From Xestospongia muta (Eukaryota; Porifera; Demospongiae; Haplosclerida; Petrosiidae): a stretch of DNA of 64,000 nucleotides. The stretch lies in NCBI GenBank assembly GCA_963693285.1, contig OY848925.1:6116932-6180931 (forward strand). The letters run 5' to 3'. Every line of letters starts with the position of its first letter. Positions within the stretch are counted from its first letter, which is position 1. Shown here piece by piece: positions 16,475 to 27,559 of the stretch. The notes beneath the pieces are model-generated. The model saw only the letters and a program-made list of their open reading frames with translations, did no database searches and had not been told where the DNA came from. Both the position numbers and the translations under genes were made by a program.

Positions 16475-18361
16475 CTATGATAAAACTGAATCTGGGTATA
16501 ATCTGTCAAATCTTCCTTTATTGTTTTCCTGAATTATTGATGTATAGAAAAAAAGAATTGGTAATATAGAACAAACCTCATAATGAAAATGCCATAGGCT
16601 CATGATGTCTTCATCTCTGATACAATTCCCTCCAAATCCAGCTAATTGCTTTCTACAATACTGCTTTCCCTGATCAACCATATAATATTGAAGTCTACAA
16701 GAAATCTGACATTAATAACAAAGAAGGAACCACCATATATGCTAACCTTTTGTGAAATGTTTCAATATCTTTATTTGTTATCTTAGGTTTTACAGCTGTT
16801 ACTAATGGTATCATATCTTGGAGAACAGCTTTGTGAGCCTGATCATTTGCCTATAGGTGTATTGATTTTAATACACTTACAAGTGGTATGAATCATACCT
16901 TCCTGGTCTCTATTTTGTCAGTATATAATTCTGGTCCATTGTTGCACTCCAGTAAGAAGACTTTGAGTTCAGAATCTAACATTACATCCACTCCTATTAG
17001 TTCAAAACAGGTTCCTGGACTTCGTATCTCTAGCTCTTCTGGGCAACCCTGGCTGGAAACCACTTTAGTTAAGACTAATTTGATCTTCTCCCAAATACTA
17101 GATACATTCAAGTGATGATCATGTTCTAGTAGATCCCAAAGCTCTGACAAGAGAATAGAATTACTATTACTCTCTTTGCCCTGTCTATCAGCGACTGCTG
17201 CATTTGTTAAATGTATTCCAAGATTTTGGAGTGAATCTAGTTTATTTGTATAATTAGAACTGGCAAATAAAACCAATCCTTCTCTATGTAGAAGAGCTCT
17301 GAGAGGCTGAAGGCTAGTTATCAATAAATAGAGTCTGATATGAAATTTCCTTCCATGAACTAGTAGTGGGTTGTTTATGTATCGTTGCACAACATAATGT
17401 TGGTCAATTACAGATGGAATATGAGAGCTATGTGAGAGGACTCTGATGCCTATTGCTCGTTTTCCTGTGGAGGGTTTTAAAATCCAAGGTTTCACAGAGC
17501 CGTCTAAATCTAATGCTGTTTTAAGCAGTTCCTTATCCCTAAAAAAATAAATAAATGAAACAAACAAATAAATAAAATTATACAACATTTTATATTTTTC
17601 AATGCCATTAACTGCATATACCTTGGTAAAACTAACGTCTCTGGCATGTAATCAAATTGTTTACTACCATATTTGGTCATCATACATTTGAAGAACTGCC
17701 ACTGGGACACTTTAGTACCGGAGATACCTTTACCATCGTGTAAGGAAAGACAGTGATTGTGGACTTGCCAGGGACGAGAAAGACCAGGTGTTAAAGCTGT
17801 GTGAAGATAACTCCATTGAGGTATCATTGTCCATAGTAAATCCTTGAAATTTACAAACCAGTAAGTTACATTATAGAACATTGCATGATTGTAGATGCAT
17901 TTCTACTTACCCAGTCATCAGAATGTGTCTCCTGAAATCCATAAGGTCCAAGGATTGCCATGGCAGTTCGTCCTGCATAACTAGAATAGATCTAACAATC
18001 TAAATGCACCATTACTATCAACTTACCCTATATGCACTGGTGTTCTTTTCTGGGAGTACCAATCAAATCGGACAAGAGGCGGTCTGTCAGTTATTCTGAA
18101 GAACTTCTCTAATAACATAATGGTGATATTAGTCTCCTCATCAGTTCTTATTGATTGATGTACACCTGATGGGTTTGGACTGGTAGTTTGCTGCACTGGA
18201 TTGTTGCAACCTACATTCAGATCATAGTGACAAGAGTTGCCCAATTTTAGTACTTCCCACGCAATCATGAGACTGAATAGCAGGATCAGTAAAAGGATAA
18301 TCATCAAGTAGTACTTTAATGCACTGCTCATCTTTTTGTGCATCATATCCACCCCTTTCAA
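16475..18361 (-). CDS. Tubulin-tyrosine-ligase family protein with N-terminal membrane anchor
   Basis: ATP-grasp enzyme of the TTL/TTLL family, which adds amino acids to tubulin or other protein tails. The N-terminus has a hydrophobic stretch [17 protein letters not shown] (about residues 17-33 from the first Met), read as a transmembrane anchor. Later exons give [28 protein letters not shown], then [18 protein letters not shown], then an ATP-grasp core with [39 protein letters not shown] and, at the metal site, [20 protein letters not shown] followed by NNGP. The C-terminal exon ends in GRFDRLYP. Exons lie at about 18361-18024, 17970-17915, 17850-17625, 17540-16900, 16855-16745 and 16695-16475. 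The subfamily is not recognised. Several in-frame Met codons at 18345-18361 make the exact start uncertain. Confidence 0.85.
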
Positions 18362-18504
18362 TGTGTGTATGTTAGTATACGGTTAGAACCGGAGAACGTA
18401 TACGGAAAGCGTATGAATTTATACAGAAATGAAAAGTAGAAATGATTTTCAAATTTAAAAGACCACACCTTCTTTGGTCATTTTCTGCATAACTGTGTTG
18501 TAGT
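18362..18504. promoter_or_regulatory. Probable bidirectional promoter, TTL-family gene / RhoGEF
   Basis: About 143 bp separate the divergent start codons of the TTL-family gene (minus) and the RhoGEF (plus). No core element is clear; the call rests on spacing alone. Confidence 0.4.
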
Positions 18505-19839
18505 ATGAGTGCAGAGGATAGCCTCGAGCCACAGGTTGGTTCATTAAGTGATGAACGACTGAAACAGTTTCTAGAAGAAGATGAGTGGTACTTCAGTGAC
18601 AGTGATTCTGAAGAATCCATTACATTTTCAGAACCAGAAGAGGATGAAAAGCCTGCTCTACCAAATAAGGTCGTTTATATATAGTATCATATTATAGTAA
18701 CTTTAAACTGGCTCTGTTTTCTACAGGGTCCATGGGCTGACCTTTGCTCTAACTCCACTACATTGCCAGTATCTCCAACATTAGAAGGATCAAGACTATC
18801 AACTACTTCTCTAGACCTCCAATCAGTTATTGATTTCTTTTTATCACAACTTGGTACGTATGATGCTGAATTTGATGATGACATTGAAGATACTGACGCT
18901 GGTGATAAACGAAGCTCAGACACAGTGGTCTTACTGGAAGGAGAAGGTAGTCAGCAACCAACGCCAGAAAATACTTTAGATAGAAAGTACAAAGAAACAT
19001 CGGATACTGAAGTAGTTACCGATCAGTCTCCTAGTCAAGTGGATGTGACTACAACTGAGGTAGGATATTTATAGTAACATACTATACTATGATGTCATTT
19101 ATTTAGGTTGAATTATCTGAAGTTCTCCGACCTCGTCATTATTACATAGCACAAGAAATTTTAACCTCAGAAAGAACGTAAGTTAACAAGTCCAGTCACT
19201 GCATAGTCTGTCCATATATGGACAATGTTCTATTAGTATGTGTAACTTTGGGATATCCCCTAATAACTATAGTATTATTTCATTTCCTTAGTTATCTACA
19301 AGGCATTCGTTTATTGGAAAAAGTAAGATTTCTAAAAAGGATATTTTAAAGTACTACATTTAATTAAATGTGTTCTTAGGTTCTCCATGGTTCTGTTAAA
19401 ACTGCTCGAAAAAGCAAGAAACCAATTCTCCCAGACGTATATCGAAAGAGAATCTTCCTCAATATTGGAGAGATACATTCTTTAAACTATAATCTCTTGG
19501 AAGAGCTGGAAAAGAGAATGAACAATTGGTAAGTATGTCATGTGATATAGGCAGACATTGAACACACATGTGTCACATTATTTAGGGACAACTATCCAGT
19601 TATTGCTGATGTATTAGTTGACAGGGCGCCTTTCTTTAAGGTATGTTATCTTATGTGTCATCTGCTTCTCTTATTGTTGCCCTTTTCTCCCCCTCTCTCC
19701 CCTTTTAGCTTTATTCCATGTATACATCAAGATTTGATGAAGCTCAAATGTCATATATTGAAGCATTGAAACGTTACAAAACTTTTGCAGAATTAGTTCA
19801 AATTATTGAGGTATTTACATAGAATTCTTTGGTCATCAG

Positions 19840-19888
<49 letters not shown>

Positions 19889-22531
19889 AGAATAGTACTA
19901 TATGCAAAGGACTCCCATTGTCTAGTTACATGCTTTATCCTATCCAAAGGATACCTCGATATAGACTTTTATTAGAAGGTACCTCATGTAAACCCTGTTG
20001 CAGTATCACCATGGCAACTGCATTTTAGATTACTACAAACATTTACCGACTGATCATCCTGATCGCCAAAATACTGAAAGTATGCCTCAAAAAATTATAT
20101 CATACTTAATTTTTTATTATTAAAAAAAGATGCTTTGAAGCTCATTGCTGATGTAGCTCAACATTTAAATGACAGAATCAAAGACCTGGTAATTAGACTA
20201 TTGGGGGTTATTATAAAAATTATGAATTGTACAAATTTTAACGTGGCTATCAGTTTTATTTTTTTGGTTCTAGGAGCAACAAGCGACAATTGTGAAATTA
20301 CAGAAATTGTTTACAGGAAAGGAAATTTTAGTATCACCAGGACGTGTAAGAGAAGTATCAAGTGATTTATATTTTAGTACATGTGTCTTAGAAATTTATA
20401 ATGAGAGGTCCTGTTGAATTAGTGTCTGGACGAAAATTGAGCCGTCGGAAAACTAGAGTATTGTTCTTAGTAAGTAAATCAACAGCTGTAATATTTTATA
20501 GTACACTTGTCTAGTTCTCAGATGTTCTGATTATGACTAAAGTAACAAGAAATATTAAGTTCAAAATAAAGCAGAAATTTGATTTAAAACTACTTCAGGT
20601 AAAGTGATGTATTGTATTTTATTGTATTGTTTGTATTTTATGATATTTTGTATTTTTGTATATTGTTTGTCAGGTCTCTGCTATGCACTCTCAAGTAACA
20701 GAGAATACATTTTGTCTGTTCACACCAACTGTTTCCAAACCATTTCGATTTTGTACAAAGTACATATGTTGATGTCTGTCTGTCTATCTATCCATCCATC
20801 CATCCATTTATCCATGCATCCATCCATCTATCTATCCATGCATCTATCCATCTATACATGCATCCATCCATCTATACATGCATCCATCCATCTATACATG
20901 CATCCATCCATCTATCTATCCATCCATCCATTCTTTATAATCAGTCTACATGTCACTCACATACTCTAGAAATACTATGGAGCGAAATACTTGGGTCAAA
21001 GTATGTTAAGTTCTTATTAAAATCAGTTACACACACACATATATTGTTAATAGAATTTACGTTCTACTATTGCTAGTGAGTCAGATAGAAGAAAGTCATT
21101 TGGAACAGCTAAAATATCTCAAATGTTGGCAGATCCTAAAATATGGAGTGAGCCCCTTTAATATATCAGTGGATTGACAATTTTTAAGAATGGATTAATA
21201 TTAAAAGTCATGTTTTATCTATTCTCTAGATAATTATAATGCCGTGTTTAAAGATCCTTCCTTTGAGTCTCGACAACCACTCTGGATACGAAGACCTTAC
21301 AAGCCACACCCACCTCCTAAAATGGTTGTCAGTCCATCATCAAGTGTTAATGTTGGAATAGAAGAGACCGACTCTGGTGCTGTAATAGTGGGTGGAGCAA
21401 TGGGTGGAGCTACAAGTGAAGTAATGATGGAACTTGAAGAAGTGAATTTAGACGAAGATGACTTTGCTGGTTTGAAGGTCAGAGGTCAATTTATTTAATG
21501 AAACCTCTTTCAAATGGATATTATTGGTTTAATTATAATTATTAATTAAAGGGTTGTCCTCATTTTTAAATGTCATCTGTTATCTTTAGCAAATTGGTTT
21601 ATTCATGTTTAGTCTACTCCAGATATCAAATTATAAAATATGTACCTCTAACCTCAAACTCTTTACAAGAGGATAACCTAGTTTTAATAAAGTAAACAAA
21701 TTTAGAGTAAACACATCAACAATGTGGTGACTTGCTTATTTAAGAGATAGAGAAGTTTCACTATGTCTATCACATCCAATAAATATATAATTATTTATAT
21801 TTAATTTAGTGTGTCTACATATCCCTAATATATTTATATTTTAATATTTCATAGACTTTGTATCCTGGTATTGATAACACACTCAGTACCTACATGAAAT
21901 ATCATCAACCAGGACAGACCAATGAGTGGATTGAGCTATGGTTTGTGTTAACGTATACAGCACTTACTGGCTATCATAATCACAAGGTTTGGACATTATC
22001 TAACAAAATGTATTAAATCTTTTGTTTCAGTCTTATGATCCTTGTTGGGCGTTGTCATTAGTTGGTTGTATTATGACAGCAACAACAAAGGTACAGTTGT
22101 GTTTATTAATTTTAATAACTATTAATATTAATTAATATTTAATTACTATTATTAAATGTATAATGACAATGGTACTAACTGTTGTGGTTATTAATAATTA
22201 TTTAACTATTATATAATAACTACCACAATAGTTGAGTTTAAAAGTTTTATTTCTAATAATTATAATATTTATAACGACATCATTACCTTATAAATCAATT
22301 TTTGATAAATAATTATCATTTTTTTCTTAATTAGGACAACAGGTTTCTGATAAAGATAACCACACCCACTGGCTTTGATCATGAGTTTCTAGTGAACAAT
22401 GAATATGATTTTACGAGGTAATCAAAATTTTAAGGAGATAAATTTTATTGTAATTATATTATATTAGATGGCAATCTGTTCTCAGAGAACTCTTACTTTT
22501 TGATGCTAATTCTGCAAATAGAAGATTATGA
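18505..22531 (+). CDS. Rho guanine-nucleotide exchange factor (DH-PH-PH)
   Basis: Predicted activator of Rho-family GTPases. An acidic, Ser-rich N-terminus (from [19 protein letters not shown]) is followed by a Dbl-homology domain spread over several short exons: [20 protein letters not shown] at about 19110-19178, then IRLLEKV, a helix with [20 protein letters not shown], and the signature [20 protein letters not shown] near 19920-19978. PH1 follows, with [15 protein letters not shown] and [13 protein letters not shown] (about 20405-20760). After a linker (about 21238-21478) comes a second PH-like domain with [20 protein letters not shown] and [14 protein letters not shown], ending at TGA 22529-22531. 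This resembles FGD proteins, but no FYVE finger is visible between the PH domains. A CT tract forms the polypyrimidine stretch of one intron. Confidence 0.85.
19838..19887 (+). repeat. (CT)n tract at a RhoGEF 3' splice site
   Basis: About 50 bp of CT repeats end in CTCAATAG directly before the exon encoding [20 protein letters not shown]. It acts as the polypyrimidine tract, as do the two larger tracts in BRF1 and ALKBH6. Confidence 0.85.
20779..20935. repeat. (ATCC/ATCT)n tetranucleotide repeat
   Basis: Degenerate runs of CCATCCATCTATCTAT with an embedded CCATCTATACATGCAT block repeated four times, in a RhoGEF intron. Similar short ATCC runs occur in many introns here (for example 2750-2840, 8200-8310 and 26030-26190). 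Confidence 0.85.
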
Positions 22532-22887
22532 AATACGTTTTTAGTTGAGAATTTAAGATTAAAATGTAACATTTGTAAAGCAATCTATTCCATTGTCCTT
22601 CAATTAGGTTTTCTATTTATTTATTACATCATTTTTGTAGCATAATAATTATGATTTTTTAAACAAAAGCAGGCTTGATTAATTAATTAATTAAAAGCAG
22701 GCTTAATTCCAGCTTCTAAACTCAACTCTAATATAACTCAATTTTGAAACTAACAATGTGTTAAAATAAAAGAAAAGAAAGCTCATTTTAAAGTAATTAT
22801 ACAATTTCTATAAGGACCAAAACATGTTTAAAAATTAGAAAAAAAGCATCACTAGATGATACAGTTGTTATGACAACAGTGTTGTTT
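22532..22887. other. Tail-to-tail intergenic spacer, RhoGEF / deoxynucleoside kinase
   Basis: About 356 bp of AT-rich sequence between two convergent genes. It holds a short duplicated phrase AAAGCAGGCTTGATTAATT / AAAGCAGGCTTAATT near 22667-22710. No gene is seen; it probably contains both 3' UTRs. Confidence 0.6.
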
Positions 22888-23940
22888 CTACATTGCCATG
22901 TTCTCTACTTGACTCAGATCATTGGACAAGTTACGCAGAGGATGTGATGACATTTTCTTTGAGTTAAGAGGACTAGGCTCATTGAAATCAACATAACGAA
23001 TGGAACACATCTTGGAGTATTCCCTGAACAAGACAAACATAACATTATTAGATGAAGAGAAAAGACCATACAATAATATCTGTTAGACTATCATACCTTA
23101 CTATCATATCAGCCATTTCATCAGCTGTTCTGAAGCGTTCATAGTTAACTCTTATCACAGGTATCATGCGAGCAATGTCCGCAATGAATGCTTCGTAAGC
23201 AGCGTGTAAGTTTTGTAAATAATCCAGTGAAATGGATGACTCGCATTCTCTATTACGCATCTTGATTCTCCGAAGACTCTCTTCAGGAGATACATCCAAA
23301 TGAACAATAAGATTAGGTTTTTTCCTACAGAGAAAGAGTTTTTCGACATACATTAATTTGTCTGTCCATCCACTAAACTTACATAAAATTGGACATATTA
23401 CTAAACAATGAACAATATGTTCGATACTCTCTTTCTTCCATTAAATTAGACTCCATTAATACCTTATAAGGACACAAGAGAGAGGCTGTTAGCAATAATT
23501 GTAACAGAATTGGCTCACTTTGGCAAATACAGAATCTTCATAAATCGTTCGATCTTGGACTCCACCTTGTCCCTGCCAGATGATGGACTGATGTTGCTGG
23601 AAACGACGATTTAACAAATAGACCTCAAGAAAAAAGACGAGATAAAATATAGAAAGAAATAAAGGTATCATTTTACTTGTAGAGGGAAGCTATATCTAGC
23701 AGGATCTTTATAAAAGTCAGCTAGATACTCGTTGTCCATGACTGGTTCGTGGAAACAAGGGAGATTCATTTTTTCTGCTAATTTATCGGCCAATGTTGTT
23801 TTGCCAGCACCTATAAGTCCGCTAATGGAGATAAAAATATCGTTACTGCTGTGTTTCTGGTCCATTGTAAGAAGGCTATCCCTTTTGGGTAGAGGAGATC
23901 TTTGCGTGTCGTCTGCACTACTACACATCATCTTTGACAA
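22888..23940 (-). CDS. Deoxynucleoside kinase (dGK/dCK/TK2-type)
   Basis: Phosphorylates deoxynucleosides in the salvage pathway. The first exon has the P-loop ISGLIGAGKTTLADKLAEKM and the substrate-site Glu in CFHEPVMDNEYL. The next exons give YLLNRRFQQHQSIIWQG, then DRTIYEDSVFAK (the DRS-type motif after the P-loop), NLIVHLDVSPEESLRRIKMR, and the Arg-rich LID MRNRECESSISLDYLQNL. Exons lie at about 23940-23675, 23617-23517, 23468-23390, 23330-23103 and 23035-22888. The N-terminal 30 residues are Ser/Lys-rich without a clear mitochondrial presequence; the start could also be one of the next two Met codons. Substrate preference cannot be fixed from the motifs alone. Confidence 0.9.
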
Positions 23941-24041
23941 AGACCTTATAGAATATGACCTCTCTTATTTCTTACCCGCTATATAGCGCCAAATTTTAAG
24001 CTTTTGCGCATGCTCAAAGTATTATAGGAGGAGTAGAAAAG
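23941..24041. promoter_or_regulatory. Probable bidirectional promoter, deoxynucleoside kinase / RS-rich protein
   Basis: About 101 bp between divergent start codons at 23940 (minus) and 24042 (plus). The call is based on spacing only. Confidence 0.45.
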
Positions 24042-25152
24042 ATGGCTGATGAGAGAAGTAGAATATCACGTTCTTCTAGAGAGAAGACTGACCGGTCTGA
24101 TGAAGGTAAGAGTTGCCTAACTTTCAAGCAAATGATATTTGATATCAGTGGACATTTCAATGCTCTCATATTACGTTCTTTTATAACTTTGTAGATGATC
24201 AAGACAAAAAATATAAAGAACGTTCTAGGTCTCCTCACAGAAAAGACCATAGAAGCCCAAATAGGACCAGCTCAAGGTTAAGTCCAGAGAGGCACTTACA
24301 AAGGGAAGACAAAGAAAAAAGAGAGAGAATACAACTATTGTCCTCTTCCAATAGTGATGATGACTCTTCATCATCAGACAGTGAAGGTGAATTTTTAACT
24401 CCTTCTAAACTTATGATATATTTGCTACTATACAGAGAGAAGTCAAAAACACAAAAAACATTCAAAAAAGGTAAGACCAGCTGTATACGTGATGTCTGTG
24501 ACTGTCACTCCTGTTCCTCTGAGGGTGGTCTTCTCTCTGTTTGTCATCCTCTCACACACCTGTCTGTTTGAGATGTGGTTAGAAAGACAAACATGATCGA
24601 AAGAGCAAGAAGGTAAAGAAAGAAAAGTCCAAGAAAAAGGAGAAACGAAAGAGAAAACATTCTGAAAGCAAAGGTCCAGTACAGCTTTCAAAGGTGTGTG
24701 ATAAAGAAAGAAAAAGAAAATATCTTATGTATTAGTAATTTAGTATTATAGGGATACTTACACTGCTGTATATATATATAATCCTTTGGTATGTAATAAA
24801 AAGATAATTTCTGTACTGATATGTTATTGAGTGACAATATAGTTAATAAGTGGTACAAGATCCACCATTTTGTTAGGTGCTTGAATAGTCACAATAACAG
24901 GACATGTTACTGTATATTGAGGGTTTAAACCTCTCTTGGTTTCCTGTGAAGTGCATAGAAAAATACAGCTGTATTTTATACTATTATTAATAGTATTTAT
25001 CTCTTGTTCAGTTTATCACAGAGAAATCAGCTCCACATAGAAGTGCTGTATCAGGAAAAGTCATTAAAATGAAAGTGAAGAAAACAAAAGGAGATAAAGA
25101 GAGGGAAATCAATCGTCAACAGCTGTTAGATTTTCTCAATGCATCGATGTAA
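24042..25152 (+). CDS. Small Arg/Ser- and Lys-rich nuclear protein, family not recognised
   Basis: Starts MADERSRISRSSREKTDRS. Exons at about 24042-24104, 24194-24386, 24436-24470, 24581-24693 and 25012-25152 give an RS-like segment (KERSRSPHRKDHRSPNRTSS), an acidic Ser run (SSSNSDDDSSSSDSE), a Lys-rich block (KKVKKEKSKKKEKRKRKH) and a C-terminal segment GKVIKMKVKKTKGDKEREIN followed by RQQLLDFLNASM. The composition suggests a nuclear, splicing- or chromatin-associated protein; that is inference. The C-terminal segment is less biased than the rest and is the part most likely to identify a family. An open frame continuing from the acidic exon into GEFLTPSKLM is intron read-through past a GTGAAT donor. 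Confidence 0.7.
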
Positions 25153-25446
25153 ATGGCTGTCAAAACTAATTCCATTTATGTAGAAGTTACATTATTATTG
25201 TTGACATGTTGTGTCTACAGTTAGTGTAACTCTAGAATACAACATTGCTTGATTGATTGAAGTAGCTACTACATGTACTAACTGTATATTTTAACCTCAT
25301 ATATTCATCATCTACCAATAAGTGTATATTTATTACTGCACTTTCATCACTGTATTCTGTAAATTACAAGGATAGCTATTAAAAATTTTTTTGCCAAATG
25401 TCAAATGTAATATGAATGAAGAGATGTCATTGAAGGAGATGTCAAT

Positions 25447-27444
25447 TTAAACCTTTTTTGCTTTGCCCTTTCCTTTTCGTTTTCCGTTGGACTTTGCAAA
25501 CAAGTTGGGATCAATTTCATCGAGGAGTTTTCCTTTTATGGAAAATAATCGTTGCGCTCGTTCTTGTAACGTTCCACCACATTTGAGACCCTTATTTTGA
25601 AGGATTATCTTAATGATATCTGGTCCTAACTGTTCTAACTCGTCTGTATTCATGTAGTCCTCCAAATTGAAGTGATCAATGACTTCCTGGTTGATCACTG
25701 GTTGTATTATTTGTTCAGTATGTGTTCCATTAGAAGGTTTGATATTTGATGAACTCGTTTCTTCTGTAGATTTGGGATCCACTTGTAATCCTTGAGATGT
25801 CTCTTCATTGGTAATTGGGTCAGCTTTAGGTTGTCCTATTTCTTCTGTTATTGGCTGAATTATTGGGAGATCAAGTTCCAATGATGGTAATGATGCTTCT
25901 CCATTCTTTGTTCCATCTTCAACCTCTTTATGTGTTTCATCATGAACTTCGTCTTCCGAATCATCTGAGTCTATGATGTCATCTAGACCAAGCCTAAAAA
26001 TAGTAACAAACTTTGATTTATCTATTTATTTGCCCATCCATCCATCTAATCATCTATCTATCCATTTATCCAACCCATCTATCCATTTAACCATCTATCT
26101 ATCCATTTATCCAACTCATCCATCCATTTAACCATCTATCTATCCATTTATCCAACCCATCCATCCATCTGTCTGTTCATCCATCCATCATCAAGCATAC
26201 TGACATCAATAACACACATTATAAAATGTAATTATTATATTTTACCATAATTTGCTTTTCTTTTCAGGTCTAGTTGATGTGTTTCCTAGTTCAGCCTTTC
26301 TCTTTGAACCAATACTATTGCCCTCAGATGATACTTCTAGTCCTTGTTTCAAAGCCTCTTCCATACTCTCCTCATTCTCCTCAAGTTGTTGCATGTATTT
26401 AGGATCATTAAAGAAATGTCTCGGACCCTCTAACATCTCTCGTCTTCTCTTAGCCTTTTGCTCTTCTTGTTTTTTCTTTCGTTCTGGTTCCTTTTTTGCC
26501 CACTCAGCCATTCTATTTTCAATAGACGTACATGTAATAGATGTACATGTAATAGACGTACATGTAATAGATGTACATCCAATAGACGTACATGTAATAG
26601 ATGTACATGTAATAGACGTACATGTAATAGACGTACATGTAATAGACGTACATGTAATAGATGTACATGTAATAATGTGACTTTATATATGTGACCATAA
26701 ATAAATACGAAAATGGTACTTAACGCCCAAACGAATTTAGAACAAACGCTAATGTGTAGAAATGGTTGCTATGCGTCCACCTTGAAAAGGAAATTAATAT
26801 AACTTGGTGATCATAAAGGTCAATCATTGTGCTTGTCACATACTAAATTTTAATAACATCCTGTTCAAGATGGCCACATAGCAACAATTTATTCACAACC
26901 ATTCCTTTTAAATCTGTTTGCGTGTTAGGTACCATATGGTTAAGGAAACATACTGTTTTTCAGCATTAACATCTCGAATCCTCCGACCACTTAGATCACG
27001 ACTGGCATCTCTGCTACGACTCTTATTAATATGCATACCCATAGCTCGAATGAGAGCTCCAAAACCTATAAAAAAAGAATAAATTCATGGTAGCTGAAAA
27101 AATGGATTAATTCAAATTAAAATGGCAGCTGAATTTTGCACCTCCTTTTCCTCCTAAAAGACGAGGACGTCCCCTGATGATTACTAGTCCTGACGAGATC
27201 TCATCTTCACTAAGCAGAAGTTTGCTTGAGACATCTTTGATAGGAGATCCATTGTGAGTGAAACAATACAATGAAGGATTACTAATAGTCTGAAGATTGA
27301 ATTGATCAGAACACGCCCATATAATTAATAGCTTACTTGTTTGTGGGTTAGTTCTTGAAGTAAAGACGAAAAAGACGCTTCGTTCTCATGTTGTAAGTTA
27401 ATGCAGTTCTCCTCCAGTCCAAAAAATAAAAAGTTAAGAGCCAT
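25447..27444 (-). CDS. SDE2: SDE2, ubiquitin-fold splicing and genome-maintenance factor
   Basis: SDE2 is made as a ubiquitin-like precursor that is cut after a Gly-Gly to release a C-terminal product working in splicing and replication-stress response. The first exon (27444-about 27340) reads [20 protein letters not shown]; the second ends the ubiquitin-like fold in [20 protein letters not shown], which contains the GG-KGG cleavage site. Next come [15 protein letters not shown] (about 27060-26962) and the exon [20 protein letters not shown] (about 26515-26246). The last exon (about 25993-25447) holds an acidic region and a C-terminal SAP-like helix pair ([20 protein letters not shown]) before a basic tail [11 protein letters not shown]. 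Length and domain order match the animal protein. A 15-bp minisatellite fills the intron before the MAEWAKK exon. Confidence 0.9.
26520..26672. repeat. 15-bp minisatellite in an SDE2 intron
   Basis: About ten copies of ACATGTAATAGACGT, alternating at one base (GACGT/GATGT), directly upstream on the sense strand of the MAEWAKK exon acceptor. The plus-strand frame through it (VIDVH repeats) is an artefact. Confidence 0.93.
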
Positions 27445-27559
27445 TGTTGGATAAACAGGAACTCAGGAAGACTTATTACAAGTTATTAGAGGGTTAAATT
27501 AAAATCATAAAGGGTTAAAATAGAGTGTTTAGGTAAGGGTTTTATTAACTTTGGACAAA

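Noticed and set aside
24338..24571. ORF continuing the RS-rich protein into GEFLTPSKLMIYLLLYREKS
   Set aside because: A GTGAAT donor and a TACAG acceptor bracket the hydrophobic part, and the composition changes abruptly, so it is intron read-through.
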